Source: Pseudomonas sp. ANT_H4 (lineage in GTDB: Bacteria > Pseudomonadota > Gammaproteobacteria > Pseudomonadales > Pseudomonadaceae). Taken from it: a stretch of 64,000 nt of DNA. The DNA is taken from the NCBI RefSeq assembly GCF_008369295.1, contig NZ_VOBG01000003.1:248001-312000 (forward strand), written 5' to 3'. The notes under the pieces were generated by a model. The model was not told the origin of the DNA and ran no database searches. It was given only the letters and a program-made list of their open reading frames with translations. Below are positions 19,404 through 30,049 of the stretch, one piece after another. Position 1 is the first letter of the stretch; every line of letters begins with the position of its first letter. The position numbers were made by a program, and so were the translations under genes.

Positions 19404-20591
19404 ATGGCAACGGTAGACCGCTGGCTGCTGCCAGATGGCATCGAAGAAGTACTGCCACCAGAAGCTGCGCGCATTGAAGTAGCGCGTCGCCAGGTGTTGG
19501 ATCTGTTCCAGAGCTGGGGTTACGAGTTTGTCGTGACTCCCCATATCGAGTACCTGGAATCCCTGCTGACCGGCGCGGGCCAGGACCTGGATCTGCGCAC
19601 CTTCAAGGTCATCGACCCGCAGTCGGGCCGGCAAATGGGCTTTCGCGCCGACATCACGCCGCAAGTAGCGCGCATCGATGCGCACACCCTGCGCCGTGAA
19701 GGGCCGAGCCGCCTGTGCTACGCCGGCAGCGTCCTGCATGCTCAGCCGCGTGCGTTGTCGTCTTCCCGTAGCCCGATACAGCTGGGCGCCGAGTTGTACG
19801 GTGATGCCAGCCCGAGCAGTGACGTGGAAGTTATCAGCCTGATGCTGGCGATGCTGCAACTGGCCGATGTGCCGGATGTCCACATGGACCTGGGTCATGT
19901 CGGTATCTACCGCGGCCTGTCCCGTGCGGCTGGTTTGTCCGGTGAAGTGGAGCAACAGTTGTTCGATGCCCTGCAGCGCAAGGCTATCGATGAAGTCATC
20001 GCCCTGACCGAGGCTGTACCCGCTGATCTGGCTGGCATGCTGCGTGCGCTGGTGGACCTGTGTGGTGGCCCTGAAGTGTTGGTTGCCGCCAAGGACCTTC
20101 TGGCGAACGCGCCGGCCCCTGTTTTGGCGGCCCTGGACGATGTGCTGGCGATTGCCGAGCGCCTGTCGGCGCGGTTCCCGCAGTTACCGCTGTATTTCGA
20201 CCTGGGTGAGTTGCGCGGTTACCACTACCACACCGGTGTGGTGTTCGCGGTGTTTGTTCCGGGTGTTGGCCAGGCCATCGCCCAGGGTGGTCGTTATGAC
20301 GACATTGGCGCCGACTTCGGTCGTGCCCGTCCAGCGACCGGTTTTTCCACCGATTTGAAAACCCTGGTGACCCTGGGGCGTGCTGAGGTCGAGTTACCGT
20401 CTGGCGGTATCTGGATGCCCGACAGTACGGATGCAGCACTCTGGCAGCAGGTTTGCCAGTTGCGCAGTGAGGGTCAGCGTGTCGTCCAGGCATTGCCTGG
20501 GCAGCCATTGGCCGCCGCCCGTGAAGTGGACTGCGACCGGCAATTGATTCTGCAGAACGGGCTTTGGCAAGTATCGCCACTGGCTTCTTGA
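19404..20591 (+). CDS. hisZ: ATP phosphoribosyltransferase regulatory subunit HisZ
   Basis: Regulatory partner of the short-form HisG in the first step of histidine synthesis. The 395-residue protein resembles class II histidyl-tRNA synthetase ([46 protein letters not shown]) but lacks the anticodon-binding domain and full synthetase length, which separates it from HisS. It ends 54 bases before purA, the usual hisZ-purA order. Confidence 0.95.
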   Translation: MATVDRWLLPDGIEEVLPPEAARIEVARRQVLDLFQSWGYEFVVTPHIEYLESLLTGAGQDLDLRTFKVIDPQSGRQMGFRADITPQVARIDAHTLRREGPSRLCYAGSVLHAQPRALSSSRSPIQLGAELYGDASPSSDVEVISLMLAMLQLADVPDVHMDLGHVGIYRGLSRAAGLSGEVEQQLFDALQRKAIDEVIALTEAVPADLAGMLRALVDLCGGPEVLVAAKDLLANAPAPVLAALDDVLAIAERLSARFPQLPLYFDLGELRGYHYHTGVVFAVFVPGVGQAIAQGGRYDDIGADFGRARPATGFSTDLKTLVTLGRAEVELPSGGIWMPDSTDAALWQQVCQLRSEGQRVVQALPGQPLAAAREVDCDRQLILQNGLWQVSPLAS

Positions 20592-21935
<1,344 letters not shown>

Positions 21936-21956
21936 TAAGCTGTTGATGTAAAAAGC

Positions 21957-21987
21957 AAAGGGTCCCTTCGGGGACCCTTTGTCGTTT
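21957..21987 (+). terminator. Intrinsic terminator after purA
   Basis: Arms AAAGGGTCCC and GGGACCCTTT around a TTCG tetraloop, followed by a broken T-run (GTCGTTT). It lies 21 bases after the purA stop. Confidence 0.9.
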
Positions 21988-22074
21988 CTGTCTTGCGTAC
22001 GGCACGACCCTTGCTGTGTTTCTTTCTTTCGCGGTGCTATCAAATTAATGGCACCCGTGATGGAGGGATTCCCG

Positions 22075-24009
22075 ATGTCTGCCGTTCTCTCATTGTTACA
22101 AAGCCGTCTGTTGCGGCCGGTGTTCGTTACCCTTGGTATCGCTCTTTTGGTGCAAGTGCTGGTGGCCGTCGCTCTGACTCGGAGCACAGTCACTGCCCTG
22201 GAAGCCGATTTGGGTAATCGCTTGGGGGTGGATAGCCAAAAACTCTCCTTTGAGTTGGCGCAAGCCGGGAAAGAGGTCACTTCCAGTCTGGACAGTCTGT
22301 CTTCCAGCACTCGTCAGCGTCTGACAGCCGGACTTTCGACCCGTCTGCAGGAAGAGCAGAAGCAGCTGCGTGCGACCCTGGAAAAAGACCTGAAGGACTC
22401 CGCCAATGACATGGCGCAGTTGCTGGCCTCGGTGGCGCCCCGCGCCATGTGGGACAGCGATGTGCCGACGCTGTCGGAGTTTGCCCGGCGCGCCCAGCGC
22501 AATCCCAATGTGCTGTTCGTGGTCTATGACGACGCTACCGGTCAACACCTGACTCGCTATCTGAACCGGGAAAACCCGATCAACAAGGCGTTGCTGGAAA
22601 AGGGTCGGGGCGACCGTGCCCTGGATAAAGTACTGGATGCGGCGAAGAACGATCCGTCGGTTTACTACCTTGAATCCTCCATCAGCCCCAACGGCGTGGA
22701 GATCGGTAAAGTCATCATGGGGGTTTCTACTGCATCGGTAGAAACCGACCTTGCAGCCCTGGATGCACGGTTTGCAGCGCTGATCGCCAGCAGTGATCAG
22801 TTGGTGGGTGACAGCCTCAAGGGTGCAGCGGCGGATAGCGCGGCAGCCATGGGGGCGCGGTTGCAGTCGGCGCAAGCGACCGCGACCCAAATGACCGCCA
22901 ACACCACCGGCGCCGTGCAGGAGGCCGCTGGTACCTTGCGCTGGCGCATCGGTATGGGCTTAGCAGTGGTGGGGTTTGGCGTGCTGCTGTTGATTGCCGT
23001 CGTGCTTGGGCGTCGGGTGGTCAATCGCCTGAAGTTGCTGATCGCCGCTATGGACGATTTGGCGGCGGGCGAGGGCGATCTGACCAAGCGTGTACAAATC
23101 AGCAGCAAGGACGAAATTGGCGACATGGCCGCGGCCGTCAATCGCTTTGTCGATAAGTTGCAGCCTATCGTCCGTGAGGCGGGCGATGTGGCCCAGCGTA
23201 CCGGCGTGGAAATCGGCGCGATGACCTTGCGTAACGCTGGCGCCGATGCGGCCGCCGGCTTGCAGCGCGATGAAGTGGCCGAAAGCCTGCGAGCGTTGTC
23301 GCAAATGGCTGATGAGGCCCAGGCGGAAAGCCATGCCATGCAGGCGGCTTTGCAGCAGGTGGTGGATATTCGCCAGGCTACCGACGAAAACTCCCGCACT
23401 TCGGCCGAGGTCGGCAGCCTGATCGAGGCGTTGGCGGGGCAGGTTGAAACTGGCGCCAAGGTCATCGAACGCCTGGCACAGCAGAGCGAGCAGATTGAAG
23501 TGGTGTTGACGGTGATCCACGGGATTGCCGAGCAGACCAACCTACTGGCGCTGAACGCGGCTATCGAGGCGGCGCGTGCCGGCGAGACCGGTCGTGGCTT
23601 TGCGGTGGTGGCAGATGAGGTGCGGGCCCTGGCCAGTAAGACGCAAAGCTCCACCGGTGATATTCAGGCTCATATCGTTGCGTTGCAGCAGGGCGCTCGT
23701 GAGGCCGTGGCAACCATCGGCAAGGCCGGGCGCCAGGCCAGCGAAGGTTTGCTGGTGCTGCGCGACAGCGTGCGCTTGCAGCAGTCGGTGCAGGCCTCGG
23801 TGGAGCAGGTGCATGCGGCGATTGGCCTGGCGACTCGGGCGGCGGAGCATCAGGCGCAAGGGGCTCATGCCGTGCGTGGGCGGGTTGAGATCATTCATGC
23901 CCAGGCCGAACGGGCGGCCCAGGCAGTGGTGGAGACCACCGCTAGCGGCAAGGTGCTGGATGGGCTAGCTGCGCAGTTGAAGGCGAGCCTGGGGCAGTTC
24001 AGGGCTTGA
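22075..24009 (+). CDS. Methyl-accepting chemotaxis protein
   Basis: Transmembrane chemoreceptor of about 644 residues. A first membrane segment at about 13-36, a periplasmic ligand domain of about 250 residues with no family I recognise, a second membrane segment at about 290-312 and a HAMP domain at about 312-365 ([20 protein letters not shown]). The cytoplasmic signalling tip follows, with [20 protein letters not shown] near residue 485. The C-terminus ends QFRA without a CheR/CheB docking pentapeptide. Start 22075 is chosen for the GGAGGG site 9 bases upstream. It is monocistronic; the ligand cannot be told from sequence. Confidence 0.9.
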   Translation: MSAVLSLLQSRLLRPVFVTLGIALLVQVLVAVALTRSTVTALEADLGNRLGVDSQKLSFELAQAGKEVTSSLDSLSSSTRQRLTAGLSTRLQEEQKQLRATLEKDLKDSANDMAQLLASVAPRAMWDSDVPTLSEFARRAQRNPNVLFVVYDDATGQHLTRYLNRENPINKALLEKGRGDRALDKVLDAAKNDPSVYYLESSISPNGVEIGKVIMGVSTASVETDLAALDARFAALIASSDQLVGDSLKGAAADSAAAMGARLQSAQATATQMTANTTGAVQEAAGTLRWRIGMGLAVVGFGVLLLIAVVLGRRVVNRLKLLIAAMDDLAAGEGDLTKRVQISSKDEIGDMAAAVNRFVDKLQPIVREAGDVAQRTGVEIGAMTLRNAGADAAAGLQRDEVAESLRALSQMADEAQAESHAMQAALQQVVDIRQATDENSRTSAEVGSLIEALAGQVETGAKVIERLAQQSEQIEVVLTVIHGIAEQTNLLALNAAIEAARAGETGRGFAVVADEVRALASKTQSSTGDIQAHIVALQQGAREAVATIGKAGRQASEGLLVLRDSVRLQQSVQASVEQVHAAIGLATRAAEHQAQGAHAVRGRVEIIHAQAERAAQAVVETTASGKVLDGLAAQLKASLGQFRA

Positions 24010-24019
24010 GGTGTTGTGG

Positions 24020-24040
24020 TGAGGGAGTGAAGCTCCCTCA
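24020..24040. terminator. Hairpin between convergent chemoreceptor and iron permease genes
   Basis: Arms TGAGGGAG and CTCCCTCA around TGAAG, in the 33-base gap between two convergent genes. There is no strong T-run, so termination is inferred from position. Confidence 0.5.
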
Positions 24041-24042
24041 TT

Positions 24043-25608
24043 TCACCGGCTCAAATACATCCGCGTTGTAAGCAGGTAAACCGGCAACCCCGACACTAGA
24101 ATCAACAGCGCCGCATAAGGCGCCGCCGCTGCGAACTCGACATTTGAGGTGTGCGCCCACACGGCCGTTGCCAGAGTATTCAGCCCGGTGGGGCTGAGCA
24201 GCAACGTCGCCGTCAATTCCTTCATGGCATCCAGAAATACCAGCGCAAACGCCGCCCCCAGTGCCGGGAAGATAATCGGTAGGGTCACCCGACAAAACGC
24301 ACTGAACGACGACGCGCCCAGCGTGCGCGCGGCTTCTTCCAATTGCGGTGCGGCCTTGTTCAGCGCCGTGCGGATCGGCGCCTGGGCCAGCGGCAGAAAC
24401 AGCAGTGCATAGGCAATCAGCAATAGCGCCGAGGTCTGATACAGCGCCGGCACATAATGCAGGGCGAAATACACCAGCGTCAGCGCAATCACCAAGCCGG
24501 GCAGCGCATGCAGTAAATACGGCAAGCGTTCGGCCCACATCGCCAACTGGCCCTTGTGGCGCACCACCAGCAACCCGACCGGTACCGCCAGTGCCAGGCA
24601 CAGGGCAGCGCCGCCGAGGGACAGCGCCAGGGAGGAGAGCAGGGCTTCGCTGATCGCGGCCACCGGAAAGGCCGCCGAAGAGCCAACGGCCAGCCAGTAG
24701 CCGAGCATGCCCAAGGGAATGCCGCTGCCTATGATCGCCAGCAGCAGGCAATACAGTTGTCCCGGCGTCGTCCATTTGCCGAGATGTACCTGTTCGGCAT
24801 GTCGCGCGGCGCCTTGACCGGTGCGCACGTGTCGGCCTTTACCGCGTACCCGCAGCTCAAGCCACAGTAGCGTCAGGCACATTACCAATAGCACCGCTGA
24901 CAGCATCGCCGCGTTGGCATTGCTGAACTCCAGCTCGAATTGCTGATAGATCGCAGTGGTAAAGGTTTGCAGGCCGATGATCGACAGGGCGCCGAACTCC
25001 ACCAGCATATGCAGGGCAATCAACAGCGCCCCAGCCAGCAGTGACGGCCACAGCAGTGGCAAGGTGATGCGAAAGAAGACGCCCCAGCGATTGAGCCCCA
25101 GAGTGCGGGCTGATTCCTCCAGGGACGGATCAAGATTGCGCAAGGTCGCCGCCACGGGCAAAAATACCAGTGGGTACTTGGAAAGGGTCATCACCAGGAT
25201 TGCACCGCCTAATCCTTCAAAGTTGGCGCTCAGGGACACCCAGGTAAAACTGCTGACAAACGCCGGCACCGCAAACGGCAGGCACAGGATCACTCCCCAG
25301 ATCCGTCGCCCTGGCAGGTTGCTGCGTTCCAGCAGCCAAGCGAGGGACAGGCCGATCACCGCGCAGGCCACCGTCACGCCCACCATCAACGCCAGGGTAT
25401 TGCGCAGTAGCCCGAATACATACGGTCGCCACAGCAAATGTACGGCCTCGGCCCAGCCGGCCTGCCAGGCCTTGAGGCCGACATAGACCAGTGGTAACAG
25501 GCTCAGGCCCACCAGCAGTAAAACCGGCAGCAGCAGCCAGATCGAAGGGCGTTTGCGTCTTGGCGTAAACGCCCCGCGCAAGGCGGGGGCGGGTAGCGAT
25601 GGGTTCAT
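24043..25608 (-). CDS. Ferric iron ABC transporter permease (FbpB/SfuB type, fused double domain)
   Basis: Inner-membrane permease of 521 residues with about twelve membrane helices in two homologous BPD_transp_1 halves. Each half carries an EAA loop (SLEESARTLGLNRWGVFFRI near 165 and QLEEAARTLGASSFSAFCRV near 425), the contact sites for the ATPase. Fused double permeases are typical of Fe3+ and some 2-aminoethylphosphonate or thiamine transporters. The neighbouring FutA/FbpA-like binding protein favours iron. Its ATG shares a base with the stop of the binding-protein gene. No ATPase gene follows; the next gene is on the other strand. Confidence 0.88.
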   Translation of the reverse strand: MNPSLPAPALRGAFTPRRKRPSIWLLLPVLLLVGLSLLPLVYVGLKAWQAGWAEAVHLLWRPYVFGLLRNTLALMVGVTVACAVIGLSLAWLLERSNLPGRRIWGVILCLPFAVPAFVSSFTWVSLSANFEGLGGAILVMTLSKYPLVFLPVAATLRNLDPSLEESARTLGLNRWGVFFRITLPLLWPSLLAGALLIALHMLVEFGALSIIGLQTFTTAIYQQFELEFSNANAAMLSAVLLVMCLTLLWLELRVRGKGRHVRTGQGAARHAEQVHLGKWTTPGQLYCLLLAIIGSGIPLGMLGYWLAVGSSAAFPVAAISEALLSSLALSLGGAALCLALAVPVGLLVVRHKGQLAMWAERLPYLLHALPGLVIALTLVYFALHYVPALYQTSALLLIAYALLFLPLAQAPIRTALNKAAPQLEEAARTLGASSFSAFCRVTLPIIFPALGAAFALVFLDAMKELTATLLLSPTGLNTLATAVWAHTSNVEFAAAAPYAALLILVSGLPVYLLTTRMYLSR

Positions 25609-26633
25609 CAGTTCAAGCCAACGTCACGTTCCAGTTCCAGGGCTTCTTCGGCGTTGCCCAGGTCGGCGGGGGTAACTTTCGGCGGTTGCAGCTCGCTGAA
25701 AGGCTTGAGGCCGCGATTGGACTCCATACCCTTGCGCAGGGGGTACTCGGCGGAGGTGTTGGTGATCACCCGCTGGCCTTCTTCGCTGACCATGAATGCC
25801 AGCAATTGCTGGGCTTCTTTCGGGTGTTTGCTGGATTTCAATGCGGCCGCGGCAGACACGGTGATCAGGCCGCCCGCATCGCCATCGGTGAAGTAGTGCA
25901 GTTGCGAATCCAGATTGGTTTTTTCTTTCTTCAGGGCAAACCAGTAGTAGTTGTTCACCAGCACAGTGGCGACTTCGCCATTTTCCACTGCTTTAAGGGC
26001 GACCATATTGTTGCTGTAGACCTTGCCGAACGCACGCAAGCCGGTCAGCCATTCCTCGGCAGCTTCGCGTCCGTGCATCTTGATGATGGCCACGGCCTGC
26101 TCCTGGAAAGCGCCGCTGGTAGGCACAAAGCCGACCTTGCCTTGCCACTGGGGCTCGGCAAATTCCAGCACCGATTTGGGCAGGTCTTTCTCGTCAATCA
26201 GTTTCGGGTTGAAAGCCACGACGCGGGTGCGCGCCGTCACGCCCATCCAGGCGCTGTTGCCGGCCACGTATTCCTTGGGCAGCACGTCAAGGGTGCTGGC
26301 GTCGATGGTGGCGAGCAAGCCTTGTTCGCCGAGTTTGTTCAGCGGCGGCGACTCTTCGGTGTAGATCACGTCGGCAGGGGAGCGGTCACCTTCTTCGACG
26401 ACCTGGCTGGCCAGCTGGTTGCTGCTGCCCTTGCGCACATTGACGTGGATGCCGGTCTTGGCTTCGAAGGCCTTGGCGAGTTCATCGCCGACCTCCTTGT
26501 GTTGGCCGTTGTACAAGGTCAGTGCGACCTTGTCGGCGGAATAAGCGGCGGGCGACAGCAGTGTCAGGCCGAGCAGAGTGATGGTCAAGCCACGCAGAAG
26601 GGATGTCTTGAGACGGGTATCGCGGATCATCAT
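25608..26633 (-). CDS. Ferric iron ABC transporter periplasmic binding protein (FbpA/FutA type)
   Basis: 341 residues with a signal peptide (about 1-32, ending AYSADK), then a two-lobed class II ferric-binding fold. The YNGQHKEVGDELAKAFEAKT start and the paired tyrosines in VNNYYWFALKKE match Fe3+-ligand positions in FbpA. It lies upstream of, and coupled to, the permease. GAGGAA stands about 10 bases before ATG. A Fur-like box sits about 36-55 bases upstream of the start, which agrees with an iron role. Confidence 0.9.
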   Translation of the reverse strand: MMIRDTRLKTSLLRGLTITLLGLTLLSPAAYSADKVALTLYNGQHKEVGDELAKAFEAKTGIHVNVRKGSSNQLASQVVEEGDRSPADVIYTEESPPLNKLGEQGLLATIDASTLDVLPKEYVAGNSAWMGVTARTRVVAFNPKLIDEKDLPKSVLEFAEPQWQGKVGFVPTSGAFQEQAVAIIKMHGREAAEEWLTGLRAFGKVYSNNMVALKAVENGEVATVLVNNYYWFALKKEKTNLDSQLHYFTDGDAGGLITVSAAAALKSSKHPKEAQQLLAFMVSEEGQRVITNTSAEYPLRKGMESNRGLKPFSELQPPKVTPADLGNAEEALELERDVGLN

Positions 26634-26668
26634 TCGCAGGGTTCCTCACTTGAATTGCAACAAATCGT

Positions 26669-26687
26669 GAGAATGATAAACGATCGT
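26669..26687 (-). promoter_or_regulatory. Candidate Fur box upstream of iron transporter
   Basis: On the plus strand GAGAATGATAAACGATCGT matches 12 of 19 positions of GATAATGATAATCATTATC, mostly in its left half. It lies 36 bases upstream of the binding-protein start. Immediately beyond is a solitary REP-like stretch (TGTAGGAGCTGTCGAG, about 26697-26712), so the promoter itself is not clearly placed. Confidence 0.5.
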
Positions 26688-26779
26688 AGGAGCGGATGTA
26701 GGAGCTGTCGAGTGAAACGAGGCTGCGATCTTTCAAGAACGCCGCAAAACCAGCATGAATTTCGGTAGGCCAGAAACGC

Positions 26780-26803
26780 AAAAACCCGCTTTCGCGGGTT
26801 TTT
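26780..26803 (-). terminator. Terminator of downstream tRNA-Leu copy
   Basis: AAAAACCCGC, TTTC, GCGGGTTTTT: a strong hairpin with A- and T-runs on both sides, able to work in either direction. It lies 34 bases past the 3' end of the tRNA at 26838. Confidence 0.88.
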
Positions 26804-26837
26804 GTGAGACTTAAGGTTAAAGCCTCAAGTTTTGAAT

Positions 26838-26924
26838 TGGTGCCCAGAAGAAGACTCGAACTTCCACGACCTTGCGGTCACCAGCACCTGAAGCTGGCGT
26901 GTCTACCAATTTCACCATCTGGGC
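26838..26924 (-). tRNA. tRNA-Leu (anticodon CAG), second tandem copy
   Basis: 87 bases including an encoded CCA end. The acceptor stem starts GCCCAGA and closes TCTGGGC. The anticodon stem CCAGC/GCTGG holds the loop TTCAGGT, giving anticodon CAG for CUG codons. A long variable arm (about GTGACCGCAAGGTCGT) fits the class II leucine tRNA form. Identical in sequence to the copy at 27108 and read in the same direction. Confidence 0.96.
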
Positions 26925-26958
26925 AGCATCAGCAACGTTGCCGCTGTTGATGGAGCGA

Positions 26959-26987
26959 ACTATACGGAGCGGTTTTTGATCTGTAAA
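26959..26987 (-). promoter_or_regulatory. Sigma-70 promoter of downstream tRNA-Leu copy
   Basis: On the minus strand TTTACA, 17 bases, TATAGT. Transcription would start close to 26952, about 28 bases before the tRNA 5' end. The same two hexamers and spacing precede the other copy. Confidence 0.85.
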
Positions 26988-27044
26988 CCCCTGATTTGAT
27001 TTTATAAATCAAGTTTGTCGTTAAAAATCAAAGGTCTGTAACGC

Positions 27045-27068
27045 AAAAACCCGCTTTCGCGGGTTTTT
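27045..27068 (-). terminator. Terminator of upstream tRNA-Leu copy
   Basis: The same AAAAACCCGC-TTTC-GCGGGTTTTT hairpin as at 26780, 39 bases past the 3' end of the tRNA at 27108. Each tRNA copy therefore ends on its own terminator. Confidence 0.88.
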
Positions 27069-27107
27069 GTGAGAGTCTTGTGATCGTTTGGATCTCAAGC
27101 TCGAAAT

Positions 27108-27194
27108 TGGTGCCCAGAAGAAGACTCGAACTTCCACGACCTTGCGGTCACCAGCACCTGAAGCTGGCGTGTCTACCAATTTCACCATCTGGGC
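27108..27194 (-). tRNA. tRNA-Leu (anticodon CAG), first tandem copy
   Basis: 87 bases, identical to the copy at 26838, with the CAG anticodon in loop TTCAGGT and encoded CCA. Flanking sequence is similar, not identical, including the GCAACGTTGCCG leader, which points to duplication of the whole unit (promoter, tRNA, terminator). It is divergent from rnr. Confidence 0.96.
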
Positions 27195-27228
27195 AGTATC
27201 GGCAACGTTGCCGTCGTCGATGGCGCGC

Positions 27229-27257
27229 ACTATACGGACCACCTTTTAAACTGTAAA
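27229..27257 (-). promoter_or_regulatory. Sigma-70 promoter of upstream tRNA-Leu copy
   Basis: On the minus strand TTTACA, 17 bases, TATAGT, about 35 bases before the tRNA 5' end. The spacer differs from that of the second copy while both hexamers are kept. Confidence 0.85.
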
Positions 27258-27418
27258 CCCCTGTCATCAAAAAAGCCTGGAAAATTTCCCGGGCGGTCGC
27301 GCAAGGTGCGTTCCAGGGGCTACAAAGTGTTTTTACGAGCTTGTTGATGTCTGAAATTTCCCGTTTCAATACGCGTATGCCAAACTAACCCGCATATAGA
27401 CAAGGTGAAAACTCTCTA

Positions 27419-30049
27419 ATGGCCGATTGGCAGTCCCTCGATCCCGAGGCCGCTCGTGAAGCGGAAAAATATGAAAACCCTATTCCTAGCCGCGAACTGA
27501 TTCTGGCGCATCTCGCCGATCGGGGTTCGCCTGCTAGCCGCGAGCAGTTGGTTGAAGAATTCGGTCTGACCACCGAAGACCAACTCGAAGCCCTGCGCCG
27601 CCGCTTGCGCGCCATGGAGCGCGATGCTCAGTTGATCTACACCCGCCGTGGCACGTACGCGCCCGTGGACAAGCTCGACCTGATCCTTGGTCGCATTGCC
27701 GGCCACCGTGATGGTTTCGGTTTCCTGATCCCGGACGACGGCAGCGACGACCTGTTCATGAGCCCGGCGCAAATGCGCTTGGTGTTCGATGGCGATCGTG
27801 CTCTGGCACGCGTGTCGGGTCTGGACCGTCGCGGTCGTCGCGAAGGCGTGATCGTCGAGGTGGTATCGCGCGCCCACGAGTCTATCGTCGGCCGGTACTT
27901 CGAAGAGGGTGGCATCGGCTTCGTGATTCCGGATAACCCGAAGATCCAGCAGGAAGTGCTGGTCACGCCGGGCCGTAACGGCGCCGCGAAGGTCGGTCAG
28001 TTTGTCGAGGTGAAAATCACCCATTGGCCAACTCCACGCTTCCAGCCTCAGGGCGATATCGTTGAAGTGGTCGGCAACTACATGGCGCCGGGCATGGAAA
28101 TCGATGTTGCGTTGCGCACCTACGATATTCCTCACGTCTGGCCTGAAGCTGTGCTGAAAGAGGCTGCCAAGCTCAAGCCGGTAGTCGAAGAAAAAGACAA
28201 AGAGAAACGCATCGACCTGCGCCATCTGCCGTTCGTCACCATTGACGGCGAAGATGCTCGTGACTTCGACGATGCGGTCTATTGCGAAGCCAAGCCTGGC
28301 AAGCTGCGCCTGTTCTCCGGCGGCTGGAAATTGTTCGTCGCCATTGCCGACGTGTCCAGCTACGTGAAGATCGGTTCGGCCCTGGACAATGAAGCCCAGG
28401 TGCGCGGCAACTCGGTGTATTTCCCCGAGCGCGTAATTCCGATGCTGCCTGAGCAGTTGTCCAACGGCTTGTGCTCGCTGAACCCGAAAGTCGACCGCTT
28501 GGCCATGGTCTGCGAGATGACTATCTCGAAAACCGGCGAAATGACCGATTACCAGTTTTACGAGGCAGTGATCCACTCCCAGGCGCGCCTGACCTACAAC
28601 AAGGTCAGCACCATCCTGGAGCAGCCGAAAACCAGCGAAGCCAAGACTCTGCGTGATGAGTACGGCCATGTCGTGCCGCACCTCAAGCAGCTTTATGCGC
28701 TGTACAAGGTATTGCTGGACGCACGTCATATACGTGGCGCGATCGATTTTGAAACCCAGGAAACCCGGATCATCTTCGGTTCCGAGCGCAAGATCGCCGA
28801 AATCACTCCGACTACCCGTAACGATGCGCACAAGCTGATCGAGGAATGCATGCTGGCCGCCAACGTGGCCACCGCCGAATTCCTGAAGAAACACGAGATT
28901 CCTGCGCTGTATCGGGTTCACGATGGTCCGCCGCCGGAGCGTCTGGAAAAACTGCGCGCCTTCCTCGGTGAGCTTGGCCTGTCCCTGCACAAAGGCAAGG
29001 ACGGCCCGTCGCCGAAGGATTACCAGGCCTTGTTGGCGAGCATCAAGGACCGTCCGGATTTCCATCTGATCCAGACCGTCATGCTGCGTTCCTTGAGCCA
29101 GGCGGTGTACAGCGCTGATAACCAGGGTCACTTTGGCCTGAATTACGAGGCGTACACCCACTTCACCTCGCCGATTCGCCGTTATCCGGACTTGCTCACG
29201 CACCGGGCGATCCGTAGCGTGATCCATTCCAAGCAGAACACCCCGCACGTCCAGCGCGCCGGTGCCATGACCATTCCGAAGGCGCGGATTTATCCGTACG
29301 ACGAAGCGGCCCTGGAACAGTTGGGCGAACAATGCTCCATGAGCGAGCGTCGCGCCGACGAAGCCACCCGCGACGTGGTGAATTGGCTCAAGTGCGAGTT
29401 CATGAAAGACCGTGTTGGCGAGTCGTTCCCTGGTGTGATCACTGCGGTGACCGGTTTTGGCTTGTTCGTCGAGCTGACTGACATCTACGTCGAAGGCCTG
29501 GTGCACGTCACCGCCTTGCCGGGTGACTACTACCACTTCGACCCTGTGCATCACCGTCTGGCGGGCGAGCGCACCGGTCGCAGCTTCCGCTTGGGCGACA
29601 CCGTGGAAGTACGGGTCATGCGCGTCGACCTCGACGAACGCAAGATCGACTTCGAAATGGCGGAAAAAACCATTGCCGCACCGATTGGCCGCAAGAAGCG
29701 TGGCGCTGAAGCCACTGCTCCTGCTGGCAAGGGCGTCCCTGCGAAAGCCGCTGTCGAGTCTGCACCGGCCAAGGCTGCTGGTCGTCGCACGTCGACCAAG
29801 GAAAAAGCCCCTGAGGTTTACCGTCCAGGCGATGCTGCGGCGAAAAACGCCGAGCTGCGCAAGAGCCGTGAGTTGAAGCAGGCATTGCTCAACGAAGCGA
29901 AAAGCGGTGGTAAAGCGGCGTCTGCGGGAAAGTCCCAGGGGGCGGAAAAGCCGTCGAGCAAGCCGAGTAAACACCGTAAAGGCCCGCCAAAAGCGGGTTC
30001 GGCTCCCGCGAAAAGCGGCGGGTCGCGCAAACCTAAGGCCAAGTCATGA
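27419..30049 (+). CDS. rnr: Ribonuclease R
   Basis: Processive 3'-to-5' exoribonuclease able to unwind structured RNA; acts in RNA quality control, cold response and trans-translation. 876 residues: N-terminal helix-turn-helix-like RNase R region (about 20-90), two cold-shock domains (about 85-230), the RNB catalytic domain (about 260-590) with the metal site in DGEDARDFDDAV, an S1 domain (about 640-725) and a long Lys/Ala/Ser-rich tail (about 730-876) that is probably disordered and RNA-binding. Its stop overlaps the rlmB start by 4 bases (ATGA). Confidence 0.96.
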   Translation: MADWQSLDPEAAREAEKYENPIPSRELILAHLADRGSPASREQLVEEFGLTTEDQLEALRRRLRAMERDAQLIYTRRGTYAPVDKLDLILGRIAGHRDGFGFLIPDDGSDDLFMSPAQMRLVFDGDRALARVSGLDRRGRREGVIVEVVSRAHESIVGRYFEEGGIGFVIPDNPKIQQEVLVTPGRNGAAKVGQFVEVKITHWPTPRFQPQGDIVEVVGNYMAPGMEIDVALRTYDIPHVWPEAVLKEAAKLKPVVEEKDKEKRIDLRHLPFVTIDGEDARDFDDAVYCEAKPGKLRLFSGGWKLFVAIADVSSYVKIGSALDNEAQVRGNSVYFPERVIPMLPEQLSNGLCSLNPKVDRLAMVCEMTISKTGEMTDYQFYEAVIHSQARLTYNKVSTILEQPKTSEAKTLRDEYGHVVPHLKQLYALYKVLLDARHIRGAIDFETQETRIIFGSERKIAEITPTTRNDAHKLIEECMLAANVATAEFLKKHEIPALYRVHDGPPPERLEKLRAFLGELGLSLHKGKDGPSPKDYQALLASIKDRPDFHLIQTVMLRSLSQAVYSADNQGHFGLNYEAYTHFTSPIRRYPDLLTHRAIRSVIHSKQNTPHVQRAGAMTIPKARIYPYDEAALEQLGEQCSMSERRADEATRDVVNWLKCEFMKDRVGESFPGVITAVTGFGLFVELTDIYVEGLVHVTALPGDYYHFDPVHHRLAGERTGRSFRLGDTVEVRVMRVDLDERKIDFEMAEKTIAAPIGRKKRGAEATAPAGKGVPAKAAVESAPAKAAGRRTSTKEKAPEVYRPGDAAAKNAELRKSRELKQALLNEAKSGGKAASAGKSQGAEKPSSKPSKHRKGPPKAGSAPAKSGGSRKPKAKS

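Noticed and set aside
27416..29974. Antisense frame of about 850 codons in rnr
   Set aside because: Shadow of rnr; no ribosome-binding site or recognisable domain.
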